Positions 39,416 to 48,928 of a stretch of DNA of 64,000 bases are shown in pieces (within the stretch, counting starts at the first letter, position 1; the number at the start of each line of letters is the position of its first letter). The DNA is taken from NCBI RefSeq assembly GCF_030067815.1, contig NZ_CP125968.1, forward strand, positions 2,286,001-2,350,000, read 5' to 3'. The notes below the pieces were generated by a model. That model was not told the origin of the DNA. It ran no database searches and saw nothing but the letters and a program-made list of their open reading frames with translations. A program made the translations under genes and the position numbers. Source of the stretch: Sporosarcina thermotolerans (GTDB lineage Bacteria; Bacillota; Bacilli; Bacillales_A; Planococcaceae).

Positions 39416-40611
39416 ATGTCAGTACAACTGGAGATCGAAAAAAGGAATCATCGAAAATTAGGTCAAGAACTTGAATTGTTTATGGCGTCAGAGGAAGCGC
39501 CGGGCATGCCGTTTTATTTACCAAAAGGGATGGTTTTGAGGAATGAGTTGGAGCAATTTTGGAAACGGAAGCATCAGGAAGCGGGCTATGAAGAGATTAA
39601 AACACCAATCATGATGAAGCAAGGATTATGGGAACAATCCGGCCATTGGGATCATTATCATGAGAACATGTATTTTTCGGATGTGGATGAACAGCAGTAT
39701 GCATTGAAACCGATGAATTGTCCGGTGCGATGCTTGTATTTAATCATAAACGGAGAAGTTATCGAGAACTTCCAATTCGATACGCAGAATTAGGATTGGT
39801 ACACCGCCACGAATTATCAGGCTCCTTGAATGGACTATTGCGAGTACGTGCATTTACACAAGACGATGCACATTTATTCGTTCGGAAAGATCAAATTCAA
39901 CGGGAAGTAGATCATGTATTGAATTTGATTGACGACATCTATTCGAAATTCGGTTTCAGTTATGAAGTCGAATTATCGACAAGACCGGAAAATTATATGG
40001 GCTCCATTGATTTATGGGATAAAGCGGAACAGTCATTGGAAGAGGTGTTGAAACAGCGGGGAATGGCTTATCGTATTAACGAAGGGGATGGAGCATTTTA
40101 TGGTCCGAAAATCGATTTTCACATTTTGGATTCGTTAGGACGGAGCTGGCAATGCGGAACTGTGCAACTGGATTTCCAAATGCCGGAGAAGTTCAATTGC
40201 CGATATATTAATGAACAGAATGAACTTGAATTTCCAATCATTATCCATAGGGCGATTTTCGGCTCCGTAGAGAGGTTCCTTGCAATTTTGGTTGAGCACT
40301 ATGCGGGAGAGTTCCCATTATGGCTCGCACCGGAGCAAGTAAGAATCATTCCGATTGCCGATAAGCATGTTGCTTATGCTGAAGAAGTAAAGAAGGCGCT
40401 TGCTGCAAATGGGTACCGAGTAAAAGTGGATGATCGAGCTGAAAAGATGGGGTTGAAAATCAGGGAATCGGAGAAACAGAAGGTTCCTTATATGATGATT
40501 GTTGGAGATCAGGAAGTTGAAAAACAAATGGTTTCTGTTCGGAAGCGGAAAGAAGGGGACCTTGGTCAGCTGCTCATTGATGAAGTCTTGAATTTATTAA
40601 AAGTGGAATAA
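39416..40611 (+). CDS. thrS: Threonyl-tRNA synthetase lacking TGS and editing domains (one frameshift)
   Basis: About 398 residues: only the class II catalytic core and the anticodon-binding domain. It begins just where the catalytic domain of a normal ThrRS begins (NHRKLGQELELFMASEEAPG). It has the zinc and active-site region MNCPGAML, motif 2 RVRAFTQDDAH, motif 3 GSVERFLAILVEHY and a C-terminal anticodon domain. A usual bacterial ThrRS is about 640 residues, so the TGS and serine-editing domains are missing. The start is backed by AAAGGAGGAATT and nothing upstream is homologous. The frame breaks near 39737 (one G). It is probably a second, inducible ThrRS beside a normal one elsewhere. Confidence 0.92.
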
Positions 40612-41040
40612 TAAAAGAGTGCTGACATGAGCACCCTTTCCTTATTAACCTCGTGCAATGCACAATTGTTCGCTAACGCACCGATTAAACAGTCTTGGAA
40701 ACTTTTTCAATCAGTGTATAATTTTTATAATAGCTTTCGGCTCGTGCCTGGAAATATAACAGACGGGTATGTTGCATACGGTAATTGGCGGGTATCCTAA
40801 TTCATTTAAACCCGTTTGACATCCATGTAGCGCAAAATCAGCGCCACGCAAGATGAAAATGTGTGCAGAACGGGTATTGGATACTACAGCTGGGAGAGGA
40901 AAGTTTGATCACCTATGGTGCCATAGAGCCTATCCGTTAGTCTGACTCCAACGACTACGGTGCGTTAACGAAATTCGATACCATAGAAGAGCGTGTTAGA
41001 AAACATAATCGGATTCAAAAGGTTTAAGAAGGAGCGAAAG
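40612..41040. other. Gene-free stretch before the IS110 relic
   Basis: A weak hairpin (GTGCT ... AGCAC near 40620-40642) may end thrS. From about 40740 on, the sequence has no gene but runs straight into the transposase relic, so it may be the left noncoding end of the insertion sequence. I see no intact inverted repeats. Confidence 0.35.
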
Positions 41041-41045
41041 TCAAA

Positions 41046-41440
41046 TTGGGCTCTGTTGTCTCCGACGTCATGGGCGTCTCTGCTCTTGATATGCTTCGTA
41101 CCATCGCCGCTGGCGTAGAAAATCTAGAAAAAGTTAGCGGGGTTCACTCGCCGAACAATGAAAAAAAAAGGGCTGAACTTGAACTCGTTCTTCGTGGGTA
41201 TATCAATCAACATAAACGGTTAATGATAAAAACCATTCTCACTCATATTGATTTTCAAACTGATTAGGTTGCGTTGCTAAACCAAGAGGTGGCTACTAGA
41301 CCATCCTCCCATCAGGAAGATATTGAAAGGTTGGATTCTATTCCCGATATTGCCACTCGTATGGCTAAACAGATTCTAGTAAAAGTCGGAACTGATGTGG
41401 GAGACCAATTTCCCAATGCGGCTCACAACAAGGGGTAACT
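41046..41440 (+). pseudogene. IS110-family transposase relic
   Basis: Reads as the middle of an IS110-type transposase: GSVVSDVMGVSALDML, AELELVLRGYINQHKRLM, then, after an in-frame TAG where related proteins have Gln, VALLNQEVATR and IERLDSIPDIATRMAKQI. The N-terminal RuvC-like part and the C-terminal serine region are gone. It is truncated and carries a nonsense change, so it is not mobile by itself. Confidence 0.82.
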
Positions 41441-41765
41441 ATTTTCAGAAGTTTTGGATACGGATTCTTTACTCTTAATAAATTGAAGACCGCAGTAGAC
41501 CACCCTACACCTGCATTTACATTTGAAAAAACCAATCCGAGAATTGGCGAGTTATATATCTTCCATATATAGATTGACGCCCGGTTCTACATTGACAAAA
41601 TTTCCAATAACGATCCTCCGTAATTATAATGACTTCGCCTAAAAGATATTCATCTGTATGTATACGAGCCCTGCTCCTTTACCAGGTAAGTAAAAAGAAA
41701 CCCATCAAATTTGATTTGATAAGGTTCAAATACAACTGTGTGACAAACCCAGTTGGTGTACTATT
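41441..41765. other. Gene-free stretch after the IS110 relic
   Basis: No coding frame that I can support and no clear repeat. A short inverted motif (CATCAAATTTGATTTGATAAGG, 41702-41724) resembles part of the terminator at 42387-42421. Confidence 0.3.
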
Positions 41766-42191
41766 TTATATTGCAGCAGTAGAGAATCCCAAAGATTCTA
41801 TAATGATTGGCGTTCCAGCAAATATTGTTGCAGCTACCGGTTCAATAGTCAGTGCATCTGGAGTTACAGAATATATCCCACCTTCTTGCATCATAGCATT
41901 GATGTAAATATTAACGTATCCATTAGGATTGTAGATTGTAAATTCTGTTATTGGATTACTATTATCATCAGTAAACAAATTGGCTGGGAGGGTTGCTCCG
42001 TTTGTTAGATTTATATCTTCTGTAACAATATAGAAATACCTATTTATTGTTGGAATAATCGCCTGATCAGGGACAATGACAGGTGGAAAAGGAACAGAAG
42101 GTGTAGTCCTAGCTATTATACGTGGCCAATAAAATCTTCTGTTTTCACAACAATAGTTGCAATTAAATTTTCTGGGATTTATTTTATTCAT
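41766..42191 (-). CDS. DUF4183 protein, probable spore-surface component
   Basis: A 141-residue protein with a basic, cysteine-containing N-terminus (RKFNCNYCCENRRFYWPR) and a C-terminal DUF4183 domain (YFYIVTEDINLTNGATLPANLF ... GYVNIYINAMMQEGGIYSVTPDALTI). DUF4183 proteins occur mainly in endospore-formers, often next to or fused to collagen-like spore-surface proteins. The start follows AGAGGTGGTG. It lies a few kb from a CotY/CotZ-like gene, which supports a spore-envelope role. Confidence 0.8.
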   Translation of the reverse strand: MNKINPRKFNCNYCCENRRFYWPRIIARTTPSVPFPPVIVPDQAIIPTINRYFYIVTEDINLTNGATLPANLFTDDNSNPITEFTIYNPNGYVNIYINAMMQEGGIYSVTPDALTIEPVAATIFAGTPIIIESLGFSTAAI

Positions 42192-42744
42192 GGTAATTTG
42201 TCACCACCTCTAGAATTACTCTGACCTAAACCAAAGTCGTTTCATTTTGATTGTCTTAATAGCTCCTCCACTACTAACATATGAATTGAAATTGGAATGA
42301 GATGGAGGTATGTCTATAGGTCATAGAAAATCTACTGATTTTTCAAACAAAAGTTACTGAAAAGATCCGGAACACGGCCCAAATAAAAAAAAACCTTATC
42401 AAGTATTATTTGATGAGGTTTCCTCGAATGGAGCATTCCGGGTTCGAGCCGATGCCCTCATACTGCCAACTTGAAACTGAAATATTGGCAATGCACTTCA
42501 AAACCTTGTCATATCAACACTTCCAACAGCCCCCTTGACAATCTATCTCTATATTACCATATACATTCTTCCTTGAGCGCGGGATGTGCAACTGTGATGA
42601 GGAATACGCTTTTATGGGCGCAGAACACATTTTTGAGTATGTAGCAAATGTATATGGTAGTGTCTGCCAAATTCCGTTATTAGTAAGTTCCAAGGTCAGC
42701 AATAATTACCTCTCTTTTGTATAATGTTCAAGAGAGGTGATTAC
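42192..42744. other. 553-nt gap with one terminator-like hairpin
   Basis: The only clear signal is a stem of AAACCTTATCAA (from 42387) and TTTGATGAGGTTT (to 42421). GGTTCGAGCC near 42441 resembles a T-arm, but no tRNA can be built around it. Otherwise I see nothing. Confidence 0.45.
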
Positions 42745-43170
42745 ATGTTTATCAGTGAAAAAGAAATAGAAATCAGGTATGCTGAAACCGACCAGATGGG
42801 GGTCGTCTATCACGCGAATTACTTAGTCTGGATGGAAATCGGGCGAACAAGCCTGATACAGGATTTAGGCTTTACATATGCGGGTCTTGAAGCGGAAGGC
42901 TATCTTTCTCCAGTTATTGACTTATCAATCCAATATAAGGCTGCTATGCGGTATGGACAAAAGGCGACCGTGCGTACATGGGTTGAGTCGCATGGAAAGC
43001 TCCGGACGGTATACGGCTATGAAATTCTTCATGAAGATGGAACTGTTGCGGCAACCGCCACTTCCGAACATATTTTAGTGAAAAGGGAAAGTTTCAGACC
43101 GGTTTCATTGCGAAAAATTGATCCTGCATGGGATGCTAAGTATATGGAAATCTGCCGGGTGACAGACTGA
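42745..43170 (+). CDS. yneP: Hotdog-fold acyl-CoA thioesterase (YneP/YbgC)
   Basis: A 141-residue 4-hydroxybenzoyl-CoA thioesterase-type enzyme. The active-site motif YAETDQMGVVYHANYLVWMEIGR near residue 12 includes the catalytic Asp. The ATG at 42745 behind AGAGAGGTGA is preferred over an ATG seven codons upstream. It overlaps yneQ (TGATG), keeping the yneP-yneQ pair of B. subtilis, where the pair lies between citB and parE. Confidence 0.92.
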   Translation: MFISEKEIEIRYAETDQMGVVYHANYLVWMEIGRTSLIQDLGFTYAGLEAEGYLSPVIDLSIQYKAAMRYGQKATVRTWVESHGKLRTVYGYEILHEDGTVAATATSEHILVKRESFRPVSLRKIDPAWDAKYMEICRVTD

Positions 43171-43487
43171 TGGCGTTCGGTATCAATCGTGCTGAGTTGA
43201 AAGCTTGGAAGGAAAAAGTCCGGAAAGGCGAGATTGCTTTTCTTACCCATTATTGGCTTGATGATCGATTTCCGGGCTGTAAAACCGTGACAAAAGCGGG
43301 TTGTACGGATCTTGATAAATTGATTGAATGGGGAAAAACATATGGGTTAAAGCCTGAATGGATCGACTACCGGGAAGACTATCCCCATTATGATTTATTC
43401 GGCAAAATTGAACTGAAAGCATTACTCGATGCTGGGTTATTTGAACAAGTAAATCGATTTAATCTAATGGATAAGCATGAGGGATAG
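43170..43487 (+). CDS. yneQ: YneQ-family protein of unknown function
   Basis: A 105-residue small cytosolic protein (FLTHYWLDDRFPGCKTVTKAGC, then WIDYREDYPHYDLFG). It is conserved beside yneP in Bacilli. Its start overlaps the yneP stop by one base. No function is known. Confidence 0.85.
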   Translation: MAFGINRAELKAWKEKVRKGEIAFLTHYWLDDRFPGCKTVTKAGCTDLDKLIEWGKTYGLKPEWIDYREDYPHYDLFGKIELKALLDAGLFEQVNRFNLMDKHEG

Positions 43488-43505
43488 CCCTTCATGCTTA
43501 TTTAC
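43472..43505 (+). terminator. Terminator of yneP-yneQ
   Basis: TAAGCATGAGGG (43472-43483) pairs with CCTTCATGCTTA (43489-43500), followed by TTTACTTT. The stem includes the yneQ stop codon. Confidence 0.7.
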
Positions 43506-43581
43506 TTTGCCTAAAGCGAACTCCTGCAATTGCATACAACTAATAGTAGGGGAATGTCTTGAGGAAGAGGGTGCCGTAGAG

Positions 43582-44778
43582 ATGGAAACAATTCTATTTA
43601 TCGGATCCGCGACTTCCGGTTCAAGTATGGATGCGATTGAAGCTGCCAATCGATTAGGCTATCGAACCCTATTAATGACAAATCGCAAGACATTTATCTA
43701 TAACCAAAACGATTTTCCTTTCCTTAATAAAGTAATTCACTTGAATGTTATGGATGAAAATACTATACGGAAACAAATTATTGAGTCCATAAATATAGAA
43801 TATACCCTCCAAGCGATCATCAGCTTTATAGATCCATATACCTCGTTAGCTGCAAGACTTTCCAATGAGTTTTGCAATTCCTCCATCTCATCCGATGCTC
43901 TACAAATAATTGAAGATAAATCCAGTACACGCGAAGTTTTAAAAGATCATCCTGCAACTTGTGAATTTGAAATAATAAATGGAAAACAGTTAATCCATTC
44001 ATCCATGAAATATCCTTTCGTGTTGAAAAAACCAGTTTCCAATGGTTCAAAAGACGTTTATTTAATTGAAAGTGAAGAGTACTTTGATATTGCGTTTAAA
44101 AAATTGGCAACACAAAATCCAGTAATCATTGAAGAATTTGTAGATGGAGACCAATACGTCATTGAACTCCTTGTTTGTAAAGGTTTTCCAATGATTGCCG
44201 CGATTATAAAGCAGGAAATAACAATGGAGTATACATTCATCGTAACGGGTTATGAAGTAGTCATCAAAATGGACGAAACAATCTACCGTGATTTACGGAA
44301 ATCCGTCATTTCAATCCTTGGAGAAATTGGGTTAGACCATGGTGCTTGCCATCTTGAAATGCGTCATTCAAGAAAGGGATGGAAGTTGATAGAGATTAAT
44401 CCAAGGATCTCTGGTGGTGCTATGAACCGAATGATCTTTGAAGCGTTTGGCATCAATCTCGTTCAGGAGACGATCAAACTTTATCTTGGAAAGGAACCGG
44501 ATCTCCTTAGAATAAAATGCCAGCCGGTCTATACATCTTTTATTACGATTAATAGCTATGGGATTTTACTCGAGATTGAAGGGGAAAAAGAAGCAGTTTC
44601 ATCTTCCGGAGTTGTCGACATCCATCTAAGGCCGGTAATCGGAACTATGATGATGCCGCCTATATCGATGGGGCAGCGGTATGGCTATGTAATGGCAATA
44701 GGTGATACTTCAGTTGAAGCAAAGGAAAGGGCGGAATTGGCTGTTAGGTATATAAAATTCTATGTTGAACTGATATGA
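43582..44778 (+). CDS. ATP-grasp carboxylate-amine ligase, paralogue 1
   Basis: A 398-residue enzyme of the ATP-grasp type seen in L-amino-acid ligases (BacD-like): it would activate a carboxylate as acyl phosphate and couple it to an amine. An N-terminal Rossmann-like domain (LFIGSATSGSSMDAIEAANRLG) is followed by VLKKPVSNGSKDV near residue 153, IIEEFVDGDQYVIE near 178 and the Mg-binding KLIEINPRISGGAMN near 270. A close paralogue lies at 47534-48763 on the other strand. The start is set at 43582 behind GAGGAAGAGGG. It opens the island between yneQ and yneR. Confidence 0.85.
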   Translation: METILFIGSATSGSSMDAIEAANRLGYRTLLMTNRKTFIYNQNDFPFLNKVIHLNVMDENTIRKQIIESINIEYTLQAIISFIDPYTSLAARLSNEFCNSSISSDALQIIEDKSSTREVLKDHPATCEFEIINGKQLIHSSMKYPFVLKKPVSNGSKDVYLIESEEYFDIAFKKLATQNPVIIEEFVDGDQYVIELLVCKGFPMIAAIIKQEITMEYTFIVTGYEVVIKMDETIYRDLRKSVISILGEIGLDHGACHLEMRHSRKGWKLIEINPRISGGAMNRMIFEAFGINLVQETIKLYLGKEPDLLRIKCQPVYTSFITINSYGILLEIEGEKEAVSSSGVVDIHLRPVIGTMMMPPISMGQRYGYVMAIGDTSVEAKERAELAVRYIKFYVELI

Positions 44779-44814
44779 AGCCTTAGACAATCTACATAAA
44801 GGGAGGGGAAAAAG

Positions 44815-45225
44815 ATGACGAAATGCTGTATTTGCAATGTTATGAAGGCACTTTGGGAGGAGCAGAAGTTGCTATCTGAATTTTGGAAAGGCTTCAAGTT
44901 TGTTCATATGCCCAAATGTAAGGATACGATTCCATTTACGTTACAGTCGTCGGACAATTTCGACTATTTTACAGCGATTATTGACAGCGGGACGACTCCT
45001 TATTTTAGATTAGAAAAAATTGATGAATCAAGTTGCTGCGCTCAATTGAGATTGCTCAAACCAGTCGATTTTAAAGGCAGGCTCGCATTAACTGAAAAAG
45101 ATCTTTACGCATTGAAAAAAACATCCCACTGCATCCACGTAGATCTTTGCTGCTTCTGCGCATTCACTCCACTTTCCACAGACCTACTTGACAGACCTCT
45201 ACCAATTATCGAATCAAAAACCTGA
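44815..45225 (+). CDS. CotY/CotZ-like cysteine-rich spore-coat protein
   Basis: A 136-residue protein with 11 cysteines. The C-terminal half (FRLEKIDESSCCAQLRLL and CIHVDLCCFCAF) matches the CotY/CotZ/ExsY family, which self-assembles through disulfides into the crust or exosporium layer of spores. It lies 36 nt downstream of an ATP-grasp ligase, preceded by AAGGGAGGGG. Its presence is the main reason to link the ligase cluster to the spore envelope. Confidence 0.82.
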   Translation: MTKCCICNVMKALWEEQKLLSEFWKGFKFVHMPKCKDTIPFTLQSSDNFDYFTAIIDSGTTPYFRLEKIDESSCCAQLRLLKPVDFKGRLALTEKDLYALKKTSHCIHVDLCCFCAFTPLSTDLLDRPLPIIESKT

Positions 45226-45314
45226 AAACTAAATCCTGTTTTGTAAACTCCTGTCCTTATCGTTCTACATTCAAATGAATGTATTATATAGAGCCACTAA
45301 AAAGGAGATAGACT

Positions 45315-47486
45315 ATGATAACAATAGGAATGTTACATCATCGGAAAGAGCCGGAAACTGTTATGAAGGCGTATGCATTTGCTGCGGTAGCTGAAGCCGA
45401 GGGTGCGAAGTTTTTTTACTTTTCTCCGGGGGAAGTAAACTTAGTAAATCGAACAATCAGAGGACAAGTGTATGAAAAAGGAAAATGGCAAACGAAAATA
45501 ATGCCATTTCCGAATGTCATCTACAATGCGGGTAGCCCCGAAAAACTATCTAAATCAAAAGAAATCATCAATCAATTAAGAAAAGAAATCCCTTTTACAA
45601 CCTATTCAATCGGAAATAAATGGAGTGTCAATCGTCGTCTAAAAGAGGCGAAGGACTTCGCCAGTTATCTAATACCAACCGAAGTCATCAAAGATTCAGA
45701 TCACTTCATGACATTCATTGCAGCATTTGAAAAAGTCGTCATAAAACCGATTGATGGGCGAAAAAGGGAAAGGTATCTTTTTCATCATACAGGAAGTCAA
45801 CCGTTTTTCAGTGCGAGGGGATGGGTCGAATAAGAATTATACAGTTGCACAATTAAATGCATTCATCAAACAGAAATTGTCACAAGGTACTTTCATCATC
45901 CAGCCCTATATCGAATCGGTCACAAAATCTGGGCAAGTGTTTGACTTCAGATTGCATGTTCAAAAAAATGGCGAAGGTGAATGGGTAATTACGACAATTT
46001 ATCCACGTGTTGCTCCGAAAGGTTCAATTATTGCAAATATAAATAGTGGCGGCTATACGAATTATTTGGAGCCTTTCTTGGAACAGGAATTTAAGGATGA
46101 TGCATTTAATATTAAAAAGAAATTGGAGTATTTCTCTCTGTCACTCGCAAAACATTTAGATGAACTTCAAATAGAGAAATATGGAGAAGTGATTGACGAA
46201 ATAGGTATTGATATCGGAATGGATCAAGACCTGAAGCTATGGATTTATGAAGTGAACTGGCGTCCAGGGTGCCCTCCTGCATTCTATTTGGAATTGGATG
46301 TTGTAAAAAACACGATAAAGTATGCAATGTATATCGCCAATAATCAACAAGCCATCCAACAGAAAATTAGGGCAGCAAAACGTAGAGGGGCAAAGAAGGA
46401 GCAAGGTACCCCTATTATCGCCATTACAGGAAGTGCAGGTAAAACGACGACAAAAGCATTTTTATCATCCATTCTCTCAAAAAAGTGGAATGTCTTTGAG
46501 TCAAAAGATTATTGGAATACGACGGAGCATACAAAAAAGCATGCTGCGGAAATCAATTCCTCACATCAAGCAGTCGTTCTTGAGTATGGGATGGCCTATC
46601 CTGGTGTCATTACAGAACATTGCCAAATTATCCAGCCGAATATGTCCATTGTAACAAACGTTGGACTTGCACACGTCGGAAACTTTAATGGTGATCCACG
46701 AGGAGTGGCAAAAGCAAAATCCGAATTGATACACGGGATGGATCAATCGGGAGTGCTGTGCCTTAACCGAGATAATGATAATTCACGATTTTTGGAGACA
46801 CAGAATTTCAAAGGAAAAACGATAACAATCGGCATAAAGAAACCTGCGGACTATCGGGCATACGATATCAAATATACTGACCAAGGCATGAACTTTAAGA
46901 TGAAACTGCAAAATGAAGAAATTGAATTGTTCATCCCAATATTTGGGGAGCATCATGTGTATAACGCCCTATCTGCAATTGCGATTGCAGATCATTTAGG
47001 CTTTTCACCGATGGAAATCAAGACCGGTCTTCTATTCAAAAAACCACCAAGAAGGCTGACGATTTATAATTGCAAGGACAATATTACGATGATCGACGAT
47101 ACTGTCCATTCGCATCCTGAAGGAGTTCGAGCAGCATTAGACGTTTTGACGAACCTTGCAAAGCATCGAACAATCGCCATTATCGGCCAAATGAGGGAGT
47201 TAGGTGATATTCGGGAGAGGGAATACCGGAAATTAGGGACTATATCCAGCAGCAAGGGATTGACTTGTTAATCACATACGGTTTTAGAACTGAGGAAATC
47301 GGGGAACAAACGAAAAGGCAAGGAATGCCCGCTCAGAATATCTATCATTTTACAGACCGAGAGAAATTGCATGATTTATTGTCTAATCTGATTAAGAAAG
47401 ATGACACAATACTCATCAAAGGGGCAAGTAAAACGAATATGTTCGAAACGGTAAAATTCATCGATAAAAAGTATGGTGATAATTAA
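45315..47486 (+). CDS. YheC/YheD ATP-grasp fused to a MurF-like ligase (two frameshifts)
   Basis: About 723 residues in one chain. Residues 1-340 are YheC/YheD-type ATP-grasp: VVIKPIDGRKGKGI near 141, VFDFRLHVQKN near 210, ELGIDIG-like region DEIGIDIGMD near 293, and WIYEVNWRPGCPP near 308. Residues 365-723 are a Mur ligase: P-loop ITGSAGKTTTK near 369, VTNVGLAHVGNF near 449, FGEHHVYNALSAIAIA near 542, and MIDDTVHSHPEG near 592. The order of enzyme classes resembles cyanophycin synthetase. Frames break near 45762 (one extra A) and 47240 (one base missing). The product is unknown; spore-envelope peptide synthesis is my inference. Confidence 0.85.
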
Positions 47487-47500
47487 TATGGCTGAATAAC

Positions 47501-47533
47501 AAAAGAGGACTCCTTTTATGGAAGTCCTCTTTG
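47501..47533. terminator. Bidirectional terminator
   Basis: AAAAGAGGACTCC (47501-47513) with GGAAGTCCTCTTT (47520-47532), placed between the convergent fusion gene and the ATP-grasp paralogue 2 gene. Confidence 0.88.
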
Positions 47534-48763
47534 TTATTGTTCTTTCACATGAAATTCTATTTCCTCCACAGCCTTTTTGGCAAAACTTTTTGCTTCTTCA
47601 AGTGTTCTTCCTTGCGCGATGACATAGGCGTATCTGTGTCCCATCGATAGTGGCGGTATAAGTAAAGTCCCTTTTTTAGGCTTAATATACACTTCTACAA
47701 TTCCAGGCGATTTACGGGCTCTATTTTTACCAGTAACTTTTTCCAAAACCCCTTTCTGTTCGACGATAACGTATTGAGTAAATACAAAATTCCGCTGTGT
47801 TACAACAAGTGAAGGTCGTTCACCTAAGTATAATTTTAAGGTTTCTTCAGTTAGGTCATAGCCGAAAGCCGCTTTCAGCATATTATTCATCGCACCACCC
47901 GAAATTCGGGGGTTTATTTCGATTAAGCGCCAGCCATTTGCTGTCAACCGCATCTCTACATGGAGAGCACCGTTTTGAATCTCTAACTCTCCAATAATTG
48001 ATTTCAAAACTTCCTTAACGCCATCGTTCACCTGTCTCGGAACGACGGCGAGAACCCCATATCCTGTAATTATGAACCTCTTCACGAACGTTATTTCTTG
48101 TTTGATAACTCCCGCAATCTTTATTTCTTTATTGTGGACAATCGCTTCCACCAAATATTGATCCCCTTCAATAAATTCCTCGATAATTACAGCTTCCAGG
48201 GGGTTCCTCTCTTGGAATTTAAGGACATGGCGCTCCAATTGTTGTAGATTGGTTGCGCGTATTACGTCCTTTGAACCAGTGGATGAAGCTGTTTTCACAA
48301 TCAGCGGGAAATCGGGTAACTCTTCAATACTTTTTGTATCCAGTTTACCTCCTGGGTCGATTGTCAAGTATTTTGGGGAGTAAGGAAGGCCTTTTAGTTT
48401 ATCTCTTGTCCCTGCCTTATTTTCCATAATAAGTGCTGCGTTTGAAGATGTACCATTCGGGCAAAATTCTTCGCATAATTTCAGAGCCCGAGCAACATTG
48501 GAGTCAACAAAGCTTGCAATTGTCATAATTTCATTTCCCTTGGATTTCAATGTCAGAATCTCTTTCTTCATCTCTAATAAGTTAGTTACATCGACGTACA
48601 CCATTTCATGAACGTCCAAATACTCTTTCCGTTGTTGAATCTGCTTTTCGTTGCTTGTAAATAGCACAGTAAAATAACCAAGCAGAACAGCCGCTCTAAT
48701 TGCTTCCCGACTTGAACCCGATTTATTTGTACCGATAAAAATGATTGTTTTCAAAAAGCCCAC
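47534..48763 (-). CDS. ATP-grasp carboxylate-amine ligase, paralogue 2
   Basis: A 409-residue paralogue of the enzyme at 43582-44778. It has FIGTNKSGSSREAIRAAVLLG at the start, VKTASSTGSKDV near residue 155, IIEEFIEGDQYLVEA near 192 and the Mg site RLIEINPRISGGAMNN near 277. The shared SGSS and IKQEIT sequences show a subfamily of its own within the amino-acid-ligase type. It is transcribed against the neighbouring fusion gene. A start ATG at 48763 sits behind AAGGAGTGGG. Confidence 0.86.
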   Translation of the reverse strand: MGFLKTIIFIGTNKSGSSREAIRAAVLLGYFTVLFTSNEKQIQQRKEYLDVHEMVYVDVTNLLEMKKEILTLKSKGNEIMTIASFVDSNVARALKLCEEFCPNGTSSNAALIMENKAGTRDKLKGLPYSPKYLTIDPGGKLDTKSIEELPDFPLIVKTASSTGSKDVIRATNLQQLERHVLKFQERNPLEAVIIEEFIEGDQYLVEAIVHNKEIKIAGVIKQEITFVKRFIITGYGVLAVVPRQVNDGVKEVLKSIIGELEIQNGALHVEMRLTANGWRLIEINPRISGGAMNNMLKAAFGYDLTEETLKLYLGERPSLVVTQRNFVFTQYVIVEQKGVLEKVTGKNRARKSPGIVEVYIKPKKGTLLIPPLSMGHRYAYVIAQGRTLEEAKSFAKKAVEEIEFHVKEQ

Positions 48764-48928
48764 TCCTTCATAATTAAGACGACTCTTTATAGGTTATGAA
48801 GGAATTTTACCGATACATGGTTATACATCATATGGGTTTTGATAAACATTTCTCCGTTACTCATGTATTTCGTACAAGCTGCATGATAATTGCTGCATAA
48901 AATGGTAGAGGAGAAGGGAGTGAAACTA

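Noticed and set aside
41629..41907. Plus-strand open frame opposite the DUF4183 gene
   Set aside because: It is the shadow of a well-supported minus-strand gene and has no ribosome-binding site.
42430..42460. tRNA-like GGTTCGAGCC sequence
   Set aside because: No acceptor, D or anticodon arm can be formed around it and no CCA end is present.
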